From DATLAN01 sp035527455 (GTDB taxonomy: Bacteria; Planctomycetota; Planctomycetia; Pirellulales; Thermoguttaceae), in assembly GCA_035527455.1 (NCBI GenBank), contig DATLAN010000476.1, positions 1-13,088 on the forward strand: a DNA stretch of 13,088 nt. Direction: 5' to 3'. Position 1 is the stretch's first letter; the number at the start of each line of letters is the position of its first letter. Below, piece by piece: positions 1 to 7,064 of this stretch. Below the pieces are notes generated by a model. That model worked only from the letters and a program-made list of their open reading frames with translations. It was not told where the DNA came from and made no database searches. The position numbers and the translations under genes were made by a program.

Positions 1-825
1 TGGAAATACTCGATGTGCAACGAGACGTTCCAGGACTGGCCGCAGGCGAGGATCTTCAAGTTCCTGGGGGCTTGCGGTTACGCAGGGGTCGAGATCGCAC
101 CGTTTACGATCAACACCGACGTCACCCGGATCTCGTCGAAAGAGCGGACGGCACTTCGCAAACAGGCCGACAAGGCGGGCGTGGAAATCGTCGCTCTGCA
201 CTGGCTGCTGGCGAAGACCGAGGGTTTGCACCTGACCAGCCCGGACAAGGAAGTGCGACGCAGGACGACCGAATACCTCGGCGCGTTGGCCGACTTCTGT
301 GCCGATCTCGGCGGCAAGGTGATGATCTTCGGTTCGCCCAAGCAGCGGAACCTTCTGGAAGGCGTCAGCCGCGACCAGGGAATGCAGTTCGCCGCCGAGG
401 TGCTCCAAGGGGCGATGCCCGCGCTAAAGAAACGGGGCGTGATGCTCGGCCTGGAACCGTTGGGGATCAAGGAGACGAACTTCATTCCTTACGCGGCCGA
501 TGCGGTGGAACTGGCCGAGATGGTCGATTCGCCGCAGTGCAAGATCATGCTCGACTGCAAGGCGATGATCCAAGAGTCGACGCCCATCCCAGAGTTGATC
601 CGCAAGTACGGCTCCTGGATGGTCCATTTCCACGCGAACGATCCCAACCTGCAAGGACCCGGTTTCGGCGAGTTGGATTTCCTGCCGATCTTCGAGGCGC
701 TGAAGGACGTAAAGTTCGCCGGCTGGGTTTCCGTCGAGGTCTTCGACTACTCGCCCGGCCCGGAACGCATCGCTCGCGAAAGCCTCGCCTATATGAAGAA
801 GGTCGAAGCCGAACTGGCGGGTTGA
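1..825 (+). CDS. Sugar phosphate isomerase/epimerase, TIM-barrel (5' end outside window)
   Basis: This is a xylose-isomerase-like TIM-barrel protein (AP endonuclease 2 superfamily). Such enzymes isomerise or epimerise sugars or cyclitols using a divalent metal. The frame is open to the window edge and reads W-K-Y-S before the first ATG at 13. Family members usually begin M-K-Y-x-M-C-N-E-T-F, so the true start probably lies just upstream and the gene is 5'-partial. Numbered from the ATG at 13, the four usual metal ligands are visible: E148 (LGLEPLG), D181 (IMLDCK), H207 (HFHAND) and E242 (VSVEVFD). Length from that ATG is 270 residues, close to a full domain. No signal peptide is visible in the part present. 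It is one of two such isomerases in the window, on either side of the scrap zones and the signalling cluster. The family is secure; the substrate is unknown. Confidence 0.85.
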   Translation, partial: WKYSMCNETFQDWPQARIFKFLGACGYAGVEIAPFTINTDVTRISSKERTALRKQADKAGVEIVALHWLLAKTEGLHLTSPDKEVRRRTTEYLGALADFCADLGGKVMIFGSPKQRNLLEGVSRDQGMQFAAEVLQGAMPALKKRGVMLGLEPLGIKETNFIPYAADAVELAEMVDSPQCKIMLDCKAMIQESTPIPELIRKYGSWMVHFHANDPNLQGPGFGELDFLPIFEALKDVKFAGWVSVEVFDYSPGPERIARESLAYMKKVEAELAG

Positions 826-829
826 AAGA

Positions 830-854
830 AGACACCGAAGAAACCAAGGTGTCT
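830..854 (+). repeat. Small inverted repeat after the isomerase stop codon
   Basis: A perfect 7-bp inverted repeat (AGACACC at 830-836, GGTGTCT at 848-854) with an 11-nt loop begins five bases after the stop codon. It could be a weak transcript-end hairpin, but no T tract follows (CCGCCGGC comes next), so I do not call it an intrinsic terminator. Confidence 0.35.
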
Positions 855-1075
855 CCGCCGGCTTGCCACTCAGCCAGCTTCTCCTTTTCGAGCAACCAAC
901 GAGCATACGCCTTTCCAGCCTGCTCTTCAGCCTCAGGGGCTTGGATGTGGTCCCCTTCCTCCAGAAGAAGCACGGGCTTCCCCGCTTCAGTGTGATATCA
1001 GCTCCAACCTTTGCGGTACCGATAACCCTTGTTCCTTGAACCTTCGCGCCTTCCGGCAATTCGTCCGGGAGCCAT
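840..1075 (-). pseudogene. Small decayed hypothetical gene
   Basis: Two overlapping minus-strand frames together read like one short protein. The first runs W-L-P-D-E-L-P-E-G-A-K-V from about 1068 down to a run of four C (980-983 on the plus strand). The next frame then continues as G-K-P-V-L-L-L-E-E-G-D-H, followed by a charged helical stretch (AGKAYARWLLEKEKLAEW). One extra base in that run would join them. The likely start, ATG at 1075-1073, has an AGGGTG eight bases upstream but is in a third frame, suggesting a second indel near the start. I do not recognise the family. It could be a sequencing error in a real gene, a pseudogene, or chance. The stretch 1076-1276 between it and the tRNA shows no gene. 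Confidence 0.35.
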
Positions 1076-1276
1076 TGTCAGCACCCTACCCAATTGATAT
1101 GATGGTTGGTCATCCCTAGTGAGTCTGGCGAAAAGGCAATGCATCCTGACCGACAAAGCCAAAAGCCCGCTGATTGTGGAGATTCTGTGTGCGGAGATGG
1201 ATTTGATGCCAGATTCGATGCTATGCCGACTTTTTGATATTCCAACCTCTTGTGGCACCAAGGGAAAGTCGAGGAA

Positions 1277-1350
1277 GTCCCCGTAGCTCAATTGGATAGA
1301 GCGTCGGCCTCCGGAGCCGAAGGTTAGAGGTTCGAATCCTCTCGGGGATA
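1277..1350 (+). tRNA. tRNA-Arg (anticodon CCG)
   Basis: A complete cloverleaf can be folded by eye. The acceptor stem is GTCCCCG (1277-1283) with CGGGGAT (1343-1349), including one G-T pair at the end. The D stem is GCTC/GAGC, and the anticodon stem is TCGGC (1304-1308) with GCCGA (1316-1320). The seven-base loop CTCCGGA carries anticodon CCG, which reads the Arg codon CGG. The variable loop is AGGTT. The T stem is AGAGG/CCTCT around the loop TTCGAAT, and A1350 is the discriminator. CCA is not encoded. The recombinase remnant ends directly against its 3' end, so this tRNA is the likely attachment site of an integrative element. Confidence 0.95.
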
Positions 1351-2121
1351 CTTCCATCCTACCGGTCCTCTGCTCGATGCAGAGCGATGCAGATTGCTGC
1401 GGATCGGTGCGATATGTCCTGGTTTTGTCGGGACTTGCGGCGATCCTCGTGTCGCCGTTTCTCTTGGCCCCGTTGGCCTCCCCAGTGCAAACTGATGCAA
1501 TCGGTAACGCATTCGATGCGAGGCGTTGGACACCATATTGGGCACCAGAGGGCACCACAGAGGGCACCTTTTCTCGCCGGGATCGTGGTCGTCCCCTGCT
1601 TCCTCGATCCACTTCGTCCGAGCCCGTTCGAGGTCCAGCCGCATCATCTTGTGCGTCTTCCGTTCCGTGCCCCCGGGCACCTTGCCCGATACTGGAAACA
1701 GCAGATCGTCCGGCCCCAGGTCCGGCTTCGTCGCCAGCCACTCTTTCAGCAGGCGGACCACCTCCGGATGCAGGATCTGGGTGTCCTGCCGTCGGCGTTT
1801 GCTGTAGCAGGCCGCCACCGTAGCCGTGGGCGGGTCGTCGTCGAGCCGGAGCGACCGTGGCGTCGGGCTGCCGACCTCACCTTTCCGGAATCCGGTCCAC
1901 CCCGCGAAGATGTACATGATCGCGCGGTCAGGACCGGGGATCATCTCGATATGTGGACCGGTCTCTGCGGCCTCGATCAGCAGGCCAAATTCCTCGGGCG
2001 TCAAGACTCGGCGGTCGTGGCGGCGATCGGTACTCACGTTCAGTTTTGACAAATGCGCCAACGGATCGGTCGCCGCGCGTCGATCATGGACGCCTTGCGG
2101 CAACTCGACCTGGAATCGCAA
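1351..2121 (-). pseudogene. Tyrosine recombinase (integrase) remnant lacking the catalytic C-terminal half
   Basis: The minus-strand frame from TTG 2121 contains a clear phage-type integrase catalytic-domain start. It has D-P-L-A-H-L-S-K-L-N, then L-T-P-E-E-F, then box I with the first catalytic arginine (R79 in TGFRKGE), the beta-hairpin lysine (K108 in YSKRRR) and LHPEVVRLLKEWL. After residue ~184 (about position 1570) similarity stops. The HxxR, H/W and catalytic tyrosine motifs are absent, so the protein cannot recombine DNA. The next frame then reads VPSVVPSGAQYG and onward into the antisense of the tRNA, the kind of tail I recall downstream of intact planctomycete integrases. This points to an internal deletion of roughly 100 codons. 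The N-terminal arm and core-binding domain are also missing or scrambled, because the frame is closed by a stop upstream of 2165. Its 3' end faces tRNA-Arg, the usual arrangement for tRNA-targeted integrases. Confidence 0.8.
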
Positions 2122-2217
2122 TGCAGGAGCAGCAGATGATCGACAGCAGCCGGATTGGATTCGTATTCACGGTGGTGAATCCCCGTATCAGGACTTGGGC
2201 AAATGTCAGTGTGTTAT

Positions 2218-2520
2218 CTATCCCCGATGAAATCGGAAAGTATCAGCGATTCCCAGGAAGGATCGTAGGGCCCGCAGTTCGGCTTCCAGACGCGCGGCCA
2301 GTTCCTGCTTGATCTTCGCGTACTTCGGATCCTCCGCCAAGTTACGGAGTTGGCGGGGGTCGTGTCGCATATCATAGAGTTGCTCGGGCGGACGCTTACC
2401 GAAACACAGATCATAGATCCCCTTGCCATTGGCGTCATTCTGATTCTCAAGGATGAACGTTTTCGCCAAGCCGCCGTTGTATTGGCGATCGTGGATTTCG
2501 GCCAGTTGCCCGCCAAGCGT
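2218..2520 (-). pseudogene. C-terminal fragment of a sulfatase
   Basis: The open minus-strand frame (about 100 codons, stop at 2220-2218) reads L-E-N-Q-N-D-A-N-G-K-G-I-Y-D-L-C-F-G-K-R-P, then E-Q-L-Y-D-M-R-H-D-P-R-Q-L-R-N-L-A-E-D-P. The 'ELYDLxxDPxQxxNLAxxP' block is the hallmark of the C-terminal end of planctomycete-type sulfatases, which hydrolyse sulfate esters. The catalytic N-terminal domain, including the C/S-x-P-x-R formylglycine site, is absent. A stop codon (2523-2521) and an unrelated transposase fragment lie immediately upstream. No start with a ribosome site is apparent, so this is a dead 3' fragment. Its terminal residues (SFLGIADTFRFHRG) do not look family-like and may be read-through after truncation. 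Confidence 0.7.
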
Positions 2521-2674
2521 TCACGCCCCGCTGAAACGTCCGCAATTGGCCATCTTGAAACCACCCGGGATTGTGGACCTCCGCCCACACCTCGGCAAAG
2601 GGACCCGGCCGCGTCCGCCAGGCGTGCTCCGGCGCCACCTCGCTGGGCAGCTTTCTCAAGCCACGGTACGGTCA
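2505..2674 (-). mobile_element. IS21-type transposase (IstA) remnant
   Basis: A minus-strand frame reads H-A-W-R-T-R-P-G-P-F-A-E-V-W-A-E-V, then F-Q-D-G-Q-L-R-T-F-Q-R-G-V-N-A-W-R-A-T. In IstA proteins as I remember them, 'RTRPDPFxxVWxEV' is followed about 25 residues later by 'GRFxDGQLRTxQRRVKxWRA'. Here the two blocks are almost adjacent, so the intervening piece has been deleted. The helix-turn-helix start, the DDE catalytic core and IstB are all missing, and no terminal inverted repeats were seen. The fragment is joined directly to the sulfatase remnant, with overlapping frames at about 2505-2520. It is best read as scar tissue from an insertion followed by deletion. Confidence 0.6.
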
Positions 2675-2697
2675 TACCAAGACCTCGCTTGAATGTG

Positions 2698-2703
2698 TAT
2701 AAT
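2698..2703 (+). promoter_or_regulatory. Candidate -10 element (TATAAT) for the SulP cluster
   Basis: A perfect TATAAT lies 46 bases before the SulP start codon, in the only non-coding gap before the cluster. No good -35 hexamer sits 16-18 bases upstream (TACCAA or similar), and the TG of an extended -10 is not in register. It could also be a chance match inside transposase debris. Confidence 0.35.
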
Positions 2704-2749
2704 CGACCCCCAGGAAAACTCTCCCCGCTTGGTACGCTGAGATCTCGCA

Positions 2750-4894
2750 ATGAGTCGGATTCTCCCATTTCTCGGCTGGCTGAAGAACTACAGCAAAGCG
2801 GCGCTGCGAGCGGACCTCGTGTCCGGAGTGACCGTGGCTCTGGTTCTGATCCCTCAGTCCATGGCGTATGCGCAGCTCGCCGGCCTTCCTTCATACTACG
2901 GCCTCTATGCATCATTCTTACCGCCAATGGTGGCATCCTTATTCGGTTCCAGTCGGCAGTTGGCCACCGGGCCGGTTGCCGTCGTGTCGCTGATGACGGC
3001 CGCCTCTTTGGAACCGCTGGCCACCGCCGGCAGCGAAGGCTACATCGCCTTCGCGATCCTGCTGGCGTTGACCGTGGGTGTGTTTCAGCTCGCCTTGGGG
3101 TTGTTGAGGCTGGGTATGGTGGTGAACTTCCTCTCCCACCCCGTCGTCAACGGGTTCACCAACGCCGCTGCGATCATCATCGCAACGTCTCAGTTGTCGA
3201 AGCTCTTCGGCGTTCAGGTCGACAAGGCCGATCACCACTACGAGACCGTCATTCGGGTGGGCGTCGCAGCGTTCCACTATACGCACTGGCCCACACTGGG
3301 AATGGGTGTCCTGGCGCTGGCGATCATGTACGGCCTCAAACGCACCAATCCGAAGGTGCCGTACGTCCTGGTGGCGGTCGTAGCGACCGCGGCCATCTCC
3401 TGGGCGACGGGATTCGAAAAGAAACACCATGCGCCTTTGCCGTCGATCGACTGTCCTGAAGCCCATGAACGGATCCACAGCTTCAACGACGCGACGATGC
3501 AACTGGACAAGCTCGGGGCCGAGCGAACCGAAATCTCCCGCAGATTGGCCGAGTTGAAGAGGATCGAGGACCAAGACTCCCTCGAAGTTCTTCAAGTGGA
3601 GTATGAGCTGGCTGCCGTGAACACTCACATACGGCGGTTGAAGGATTCGGCGTGCTCCCACAGGGAAGCGCTGCGATCACTCCACTTCGAGGCCACCACC
3701 GCAGAGGACGGAACCCTTCGATTCTGCCCGATCCACGGCGCCGTACCGAACGATCGAAGCGACGGCCGGACGTGGCGTTTGGAAGTGGGCAACCGTCCTC
3801 TCGACGACGGCTCGGTCACGTTGACGTCCGGAGGCGCGGTCGTAGGGCAGATTCCGCCGGGCCTCCCCGCGTTGGCGTTGCCGGACTTCAGCACGCAGGA
3901 CTTTCTCGCCTTGTTGCCCTCCGCGGTGATTATTTCGTTCCTCGGCTTCATGGAGGCCATATCGATCGCCAAAGCCATGGCCGCAAGGACGGGACAGGTG
4001 CTCGATCCGAACCAGGAGTTGATCGGGCAAGGGCTGGCAAATATTCTGGGTTCGGTCGGCCAGAGCTACCCTACTTCGGGGTCCTTCTCCAGGTCCGCCG
4101 TCAACCTTCAATCCGGCGCCCAGACGGGTCTGTCCTGCGTTTTTGCCAGCGCGGCGGTGGCCGTCGTCCTGTTGTTGTTCACGCCCTGGCTGTACCACCT
4201 CCCCCAGGCAACCTTGGCGGCGATCATCATGATGGCGGTGATCGGCCTGGTGAGTGTTTCCAGCTTCATTCAGTCATGGCAGACCCATCGGGTCGACGGC
4301 GCGACCCAACTGATCACGTTCGTTTGCACGCTGGCCTTCGCCCCGCATCTCGATCGCGGGATCATGATCGGGGTGGCGCTCTCCCTGGGGGTTTACGTAT
4401 TCAAGGGCATGAAACCCAACGTGGCCCACCTGTCGCTCCATCCCGACGGCTCGTTTCGCGACGCAGAATCCTGGAACCTTGCGGAATGCAGGCACATTTC
4501 GATGATTCGCTTCGACGCGCCCCTTTTCTTCGCCAATGCGAGTTTCTTCGAAGAACTCGTCTCCGAACGAATCACCACCGTGCCGGAACTCCGGCATATC
4601 GTGCTGGTGGCCACCGGGATCAACGACATGGACGCCTCCGGAGCGGACGTGCTGAGCTTGACGGTCGACAACGTCAGAGCGGCGGGCATCGGGTTCTCGA
4701 TGTGCAGCATCAAGGAGAATGTCCTGGCTCTGATGAAACGAACGCACCTCTACGAGAAGATCGGCGAAGAGAACGTTTTTCCGACTCAGCCCACCGCGAT
4801 CCGGTCGATTTGGGATGCGGCCCACAAAGGATCCGACGAAAGAGAATGCCCCTTGCTGATCGTCTGCCTCCTTGCAGAATGCGGCGAGGATTGA
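2750..4894 (+). CDS. SulP-family inorganic anion transporter with STAS domain and a large extra domain
   Basis: This is a multi-spanning inner-membrane transporter of the SulP/SLC26 family, which moves sulfate, bicarbonate or related anions. The N-terminus carries the family signature (DLVSGVTVALVLIPQSMAYAQ, then AGLPSYYGLYASF). The second signature, S-Y-P-T-S-G-S-F-S-R-S-A-V-N, sits near residues 440-455. A cytoplasmic STAS domain begins near residue 580 and contains D-A-S-G with S630 at the position phosphorylated in SpoIIAA-type proteins. Between membrane segments, residues ~224-368 form a hydrophilic insert. It starts with a heptad-rich coiled-coil-like stretch (~240-302) and continues into a beta-rich part with C-P-I-H-G. 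At 714 residues it is longer than a standard SulP protein of about 550-600. The start ATG at 2750 has only a weak ribosome site, but the conserved N-terminus fits it. It is the first gene of the cluster; the next gene starts 10 bases after its stop. The family is certain; the ion is unknown. Confidence 0.92.
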   Translation: MSRILPFLGWLKNYSKAALRADLVSGVTVALVLIPQSMAYAQLAGLPSYYGLYASFLPPMVASLFGSSRQLATGPVAVVSLMTAASLEPLATAGSEGYIAFAILLALTVGVFQLALGLLRLGMVVNFLSHPVVNGFTNAAAIIIATSQLSKLFGVQVDKADHHYETVIRVGVAAFHYTHWPTLGMGVLALAIMYGLKRTNPKVPYVLVAVVATAAISWATGFEKKHHAPLPSIDCPEAHERIHSFNDATMQLDKLGAERTEISRRLAELKRIEDQDSLEVLQVEYELAAVNTHIRRLKDSACSHREALRSLHFEATTAEDGTLRFCPIHGAVPNDRSDGRTWRLEVGNRPLDDGSVTLTSGGAVVGQIPPGLPALALPDFSTQDFLALLPSAVIISFLGFMEAISIAKAMAARTGQVLDPNQELIGQGLANILGSVGQSYPTSGSFSRSAVNLQSGAQTGLSCVFASAAVAVVLLLFTPWLYHLPQATLAAIIMMAVIGLVSVSSFIQSWQTHRVDGATQLITFVCTLAFAPHLDRGIMIGVALSLGVYVFKGMKPNVAHLSLHPDGSFRDAESWNLAECRHISMIRFDAPLFFANASFFEELVSERITTVPELRHIVLVATGINDMDASGADVLSLTVDNVRAAGIGFSMCSIKENVLALMKRTHLYEKIGEENVFPTQPTAIRSIWDAAHKGSDERECPLLIVCLLAECGED

Positions 4895-4904
4895 GGAGAG
4901 TAGA

Positions 4905-6152
4905 ATGGCCGGGATCATGATCTTCAGCGGTACTCATTGTCACAGCGACGAAGTCGTTCGGGGCGTAGCCAACGCGCTGGGCTCGCGACTGTGGGACGAT
5001 TCCGACGTGGTCCAAGGAGTTGCCCAGCGCTTCGGCGTTCCGGAAAGCAAGCTGGAAAGGACTCTCGCCGGCGGCGTGTCCGTCTTCAACAACTTCACCC
5101 ACGAGAGGCAATACCAAGCGAGTTATCTGAAACTCGTCGTTTCACGATTGTTGACGGCGGACGACTACATTTTCACGGGCTTCTGCACCCAGCTCGTTCC
5201 TTCCGGAATATCGCACATCCTCAAGGTTTGCCTCATCGCCGATTTCGACTATCGGTGTACCATCGCGATGCGCCAGCAGGCCGTCTCCAAGAATGAAGCA
5301 CGGAGGATCATCCAGAAAGACGACGAGAGACGGGCCCTCTGGACCAACCACGTTCTGGGAAAGTCGCCCTGGGATTCGGACCTTTACGACGTACTGATTC
5401 CCACGAACCAGGTCGACGTGAAGAGCGCCGTGGAACTGATCTGCGCCAACGCCGTCAGTGACGCGCTGAAGCCGACGGAGAACTCCTTGCAGGCCCTCGG
5501 GGATTTCGGCCTCGCGGCGGAAGTCGAGGTCGCGCTGGGAAGGGCCGGACACGACGTCACGGTTGCCGCCAAAGCCGGGAAGGTCGTATTGACCATCAAC
5601 AAGCACACGATCATGTTGTCGCGCCTGGAAGGAGAACTCCGAAAAGTCGTGGAAAAGGTCGAGGGCGTACGCGAGGTCGAAACCAAGGTGGGGCCGGGCT
5701 TCTACCAGCCGGGGGTCTATCACCAGTTGAACCCCGAACTGCCCGGTCGAGTCCTCTTGGTCGATGACGAAAAGGAATTCGTCCAAACGTTGTCGGAACG
5801 TCTTCGCATGCGGGACATGGGGTCGATGGTGGTCTACGACGGCGAACAGGCCCTCTCCCTGCTCGGCGAGGAAGAGCCGGAAGTTGTCGTGCTCGATCTG
5901 AAAATGCCCGGGATCGATGGAATCGAAGTCCTCCGGCGCATCAAGCGAAAGCATCGGAACGTCGAGGTCATCGTACTGACCGGGCATGGATCCGAGAAGG
6001 ACCGGGAAGTCTGCATGGAACTGGGCGCTTTTGCGTATTTGCAAAAGCCGGTGGATATCGACGAACTTTCTCGAACCATGCAGGATGCCTACCGAAAAGT
6101 CAAAGCCGCCACCGATTCGGCTGCTCCGAATCGTACGAAGGAAGGTGAATGA
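4905..6152 (+). CDS. Cytidylate-kinase-like protein with degenerate P-loop, BON-like domain and receiver domain
   Basis: This is a three-part protein of 415 residues. Residues 1-~190 resemble the cytidylate-kinase-like family, with the same architecture as the next gene (C-terminal region I-Q-K-D-D-E-R-R-A-L-W and A-V-E-L-I-C-A-N-A-V). Residues ~193-268 look like a BON domain. Residues ~282-400 are a response-regulator receiver domain with D287/D288, phosphoacceptor D331 (VVVLDLKMPG) and K381 (LQKPVDI). The N-terminal loop reads S-G-T-H-C-H-S-D, where the neighbour has a Walker A GxxxxGK, so ATP binding is doubtful and this may be a regulatory pseudokinase. I chose ATG 4905 because GAGGAG sits six bases upstream; a TTG at 4872 would overlap the SulP gene without a ribosome site. 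The stop overlaps the next start (ATGA). Its role is probably to couple phosphorylation of the receiver to a nucleotide-kinase-like module, which is inference. Confidence 0.82.
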   Translation: MAGIMIFSGTHCHSDEVVRGVANALGSRLWDDSDVVQGVAQRFGVPESKLERTLAGGVSVFNNFTHERQYQASYLKLVVSRLLTADDYIFTGFCTQLVPSGISHILKVCLIADFDYRCTIAMRQQAVSKNEARRIIQKDDERRALWTNHVLGKSPWDSDLYDVLIPTNQVDVKSAVELICANAVSDALKPTENSLQALGDFGLAAEVEVALGRAGHDVTVAAKAGKVVLTINKHTIMLSRLEGELRKVVEKVEGVREVETKVGPGFYQPGVYHQLNPELPGRVLLVDDEKEFVQTLSERLRMRDMGSMVVYDGEQALSLLGEEEPEVVVLDLKMPGIDGIEVLRRIKRKHRNVEVIVLTGHGSEKDREVCMELGAFAYLQKPVDIDELSRTMQDAYRKVKAATDSAAPNRTKEGE

Positions 6153-6949
6153 TGTCTATTATCACGATTTCGCGGGGATCGTACAGCCGAGGGAAAGAGG
6201 TGGCGGAGAAAGTCGCCGAGAAACTGGGCTACCAGTGCATTTCCCGCGACGTCATCGTCGAAGCCTGCGCCGAATACAACGTACCGGAGATCAAGCTGAT
6301 CCGGGCGATTCACGACGCCCCTTCCGTTCTGGAACGTTTTACCGGGGGCAAGAAGAGGTTTGTCGCCTTCTTCCAGGCCGTGCTGTTGGACCATTTCCAG
6401 AAAGGCAACGTCGTCTACCATGGCCTGGCGGGCCACTTCTTCGTCAAGAATGTGTCCCACGTCCTGAAGGTACGGATCATCGCCGAGATGGAAGATCGGG
6501 TCAAGCTGGAAATGGAACGCGAAGGAATATCGAGAGGCGAAGCTCTGCACATTCTCGAGAACGACGACGAGGAACGAAGGAAGTGGAGCCGGCACCTTTT
6601 CGGAGTGGATACTGCCGACCCCGCTTTGTACGATCTGGTGCTGCATATCAAGAAGATCACCAGCGACGACGCAGCCGACTTGATCTGCCACGCCGTCGCG
6701 CTGGAACACTTTCGCCCCACGCCCCACTCTCAGCAGATCCTCGACGATCTGGTGATTGCCGCGAAGGTCCGGGCCGCGTTGATCGACCTGAAGCCGGACG
6801 TCGAAGTCTCCGCCGAGAACGGAGCCGTTTGCGTGGAAACCAAGAGTTCGCAAGTCCGGGAAGAGTGGCGCATCAGGAACCTGGCCCGAGCCGTTCCCGG
6901 CGTAAGGAGCGTAGAAATCAAGTCGCAAGAGATCACCATCAAGAGCTGA
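6149..6949 (+). CDS. Cytidylate-kinase-like protein with C-terminal BON-like domain
   Basis: This protein of 266 residues is related to the preceding gene's first two domains. The start I-I-T-I-S-R-G-S-Y-S-R-G-K-E contains an intact Walker A motif (G10-S-Y-S-R-G15-K16), as in the cytidylate-kinase-like family. The middle holds R-D-V-I-V-E-A-C, I-S-R-G-E-A and E-N-D-D-E-E-R-R-K-W, which may contribute to nucleotide binding. Residues ~192-262 form a BON-like domain (L-D-D-L-V-I-A-A-K-V-R-A-A-L, then A-V-P-G-V-R-S-V-E-I). The start ATG at 6149 overlaps the upstream stop by four bases and a second ATG follows at 6152; GAAGG precedes both. These proteins are not the housekeeping CMP kinase, and their substrate is unknown to me. 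The tight overlap implies joint production with its pseudokinase-like partner. Confidence 0.82.
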   Translation: MMSIITISRGSYSRGKEVAEKVAEKLGYQCISRDVIVEACAEYNVPEIKLIRAIHDAPSVLERFTGGKKRFVAFFQAVLLDHFQKGNVVYHGLAGHFFVKNVSHVLKVRIIAEMEDRVKLEMEREGISRGEALHILENDDEERRKWSRHLFGVDTADPALYDLVLHIKKITSDDAADLICHAVALEHFRPTPHSQQILDDLVIAAKVRAALIDLKPDVEVSAENGAVCVETKSSQVREEWRIRNLARAVPGVRSVEIKSQEITIKS

Positions 6950-6982
6950 ATTCGAAGCGCGGCTCCACTGGCGTGCGTGCGA

Positions 6983-7020
6983 TCGGCATCGCCGAGAGAA
7001 TGCGGAAGGCGAGATGCCGA
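6983..7020 (+). repeat. Inverted repeat in the gap before the sensor kinase
   Basis: TCGGCATC (6983-6990) pairs perfectly with GATGCCGA (7013-7020); GCC and GGC can extend the stem past a two-base bulge. It lies in the longest gap of the cluster (115 bases). It could be an attenuator or mRNA-stability hairpin. No T run follows directly, so it is not an intrinsic terminator. Confidence 0.4.
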
Positions 7021-7064
7021 GAGAACCTGCTCCAAAGCCCCGGGTTTTTGCAGAAAGGGAGAAG

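Noticed and set aside
998..1741. Long minus-strand open frame of 247 codons through the tRNA
   Set aside because: It is made of integrase tail debris, tRNA antisense and non-coding sequence, with no start signal or family resemblance as a whole.
2165..2180. Perfect hairpin ATTCAC-GGTG-GTGAAT between the recombinase and sulfatase remnants
   Set aside because: It is short and AT-containing, has no T tract on either strand and sits between two dead fragments; nothing supports a terminator or operator.
2219..2227. Nine-base match to the tRNA 3' end (TCGGGGATA on the minus strand), considered as an attachment-site copy
   Set aside because: It is in inverted orientation, short, and lies inside the sulfatase fragment's 3' end; an attachment repeat should be direct and longer. 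No direct copy of the tRNA 3' end was found in the window.
2939..3661. Long minus-strand frames inside the SulP gene, and similar ones inside the kinase and oxidoreductase genes
   Set aside because: Antisense shadows of GC-rich coding sequence, with low-complexity Arg/Gly/Asp content and no recognisable domains.
4872..4904. TTG at 4872 as start of the receiver-fusion protein
   Set aside because: It overlaps the SulP gene and lacks a ribosome site, whereas ATG 4905 has GAGGAG at good spacing and matches the family N-terminus.
7014..7064. ATG at 7014 as start of the sensor kinase
   Set aside because: The first 17 residues are proline-rich and not family-like, and the codon lies inside an inverted repeat; ATG 7065 has AGGGAGA just upstream.
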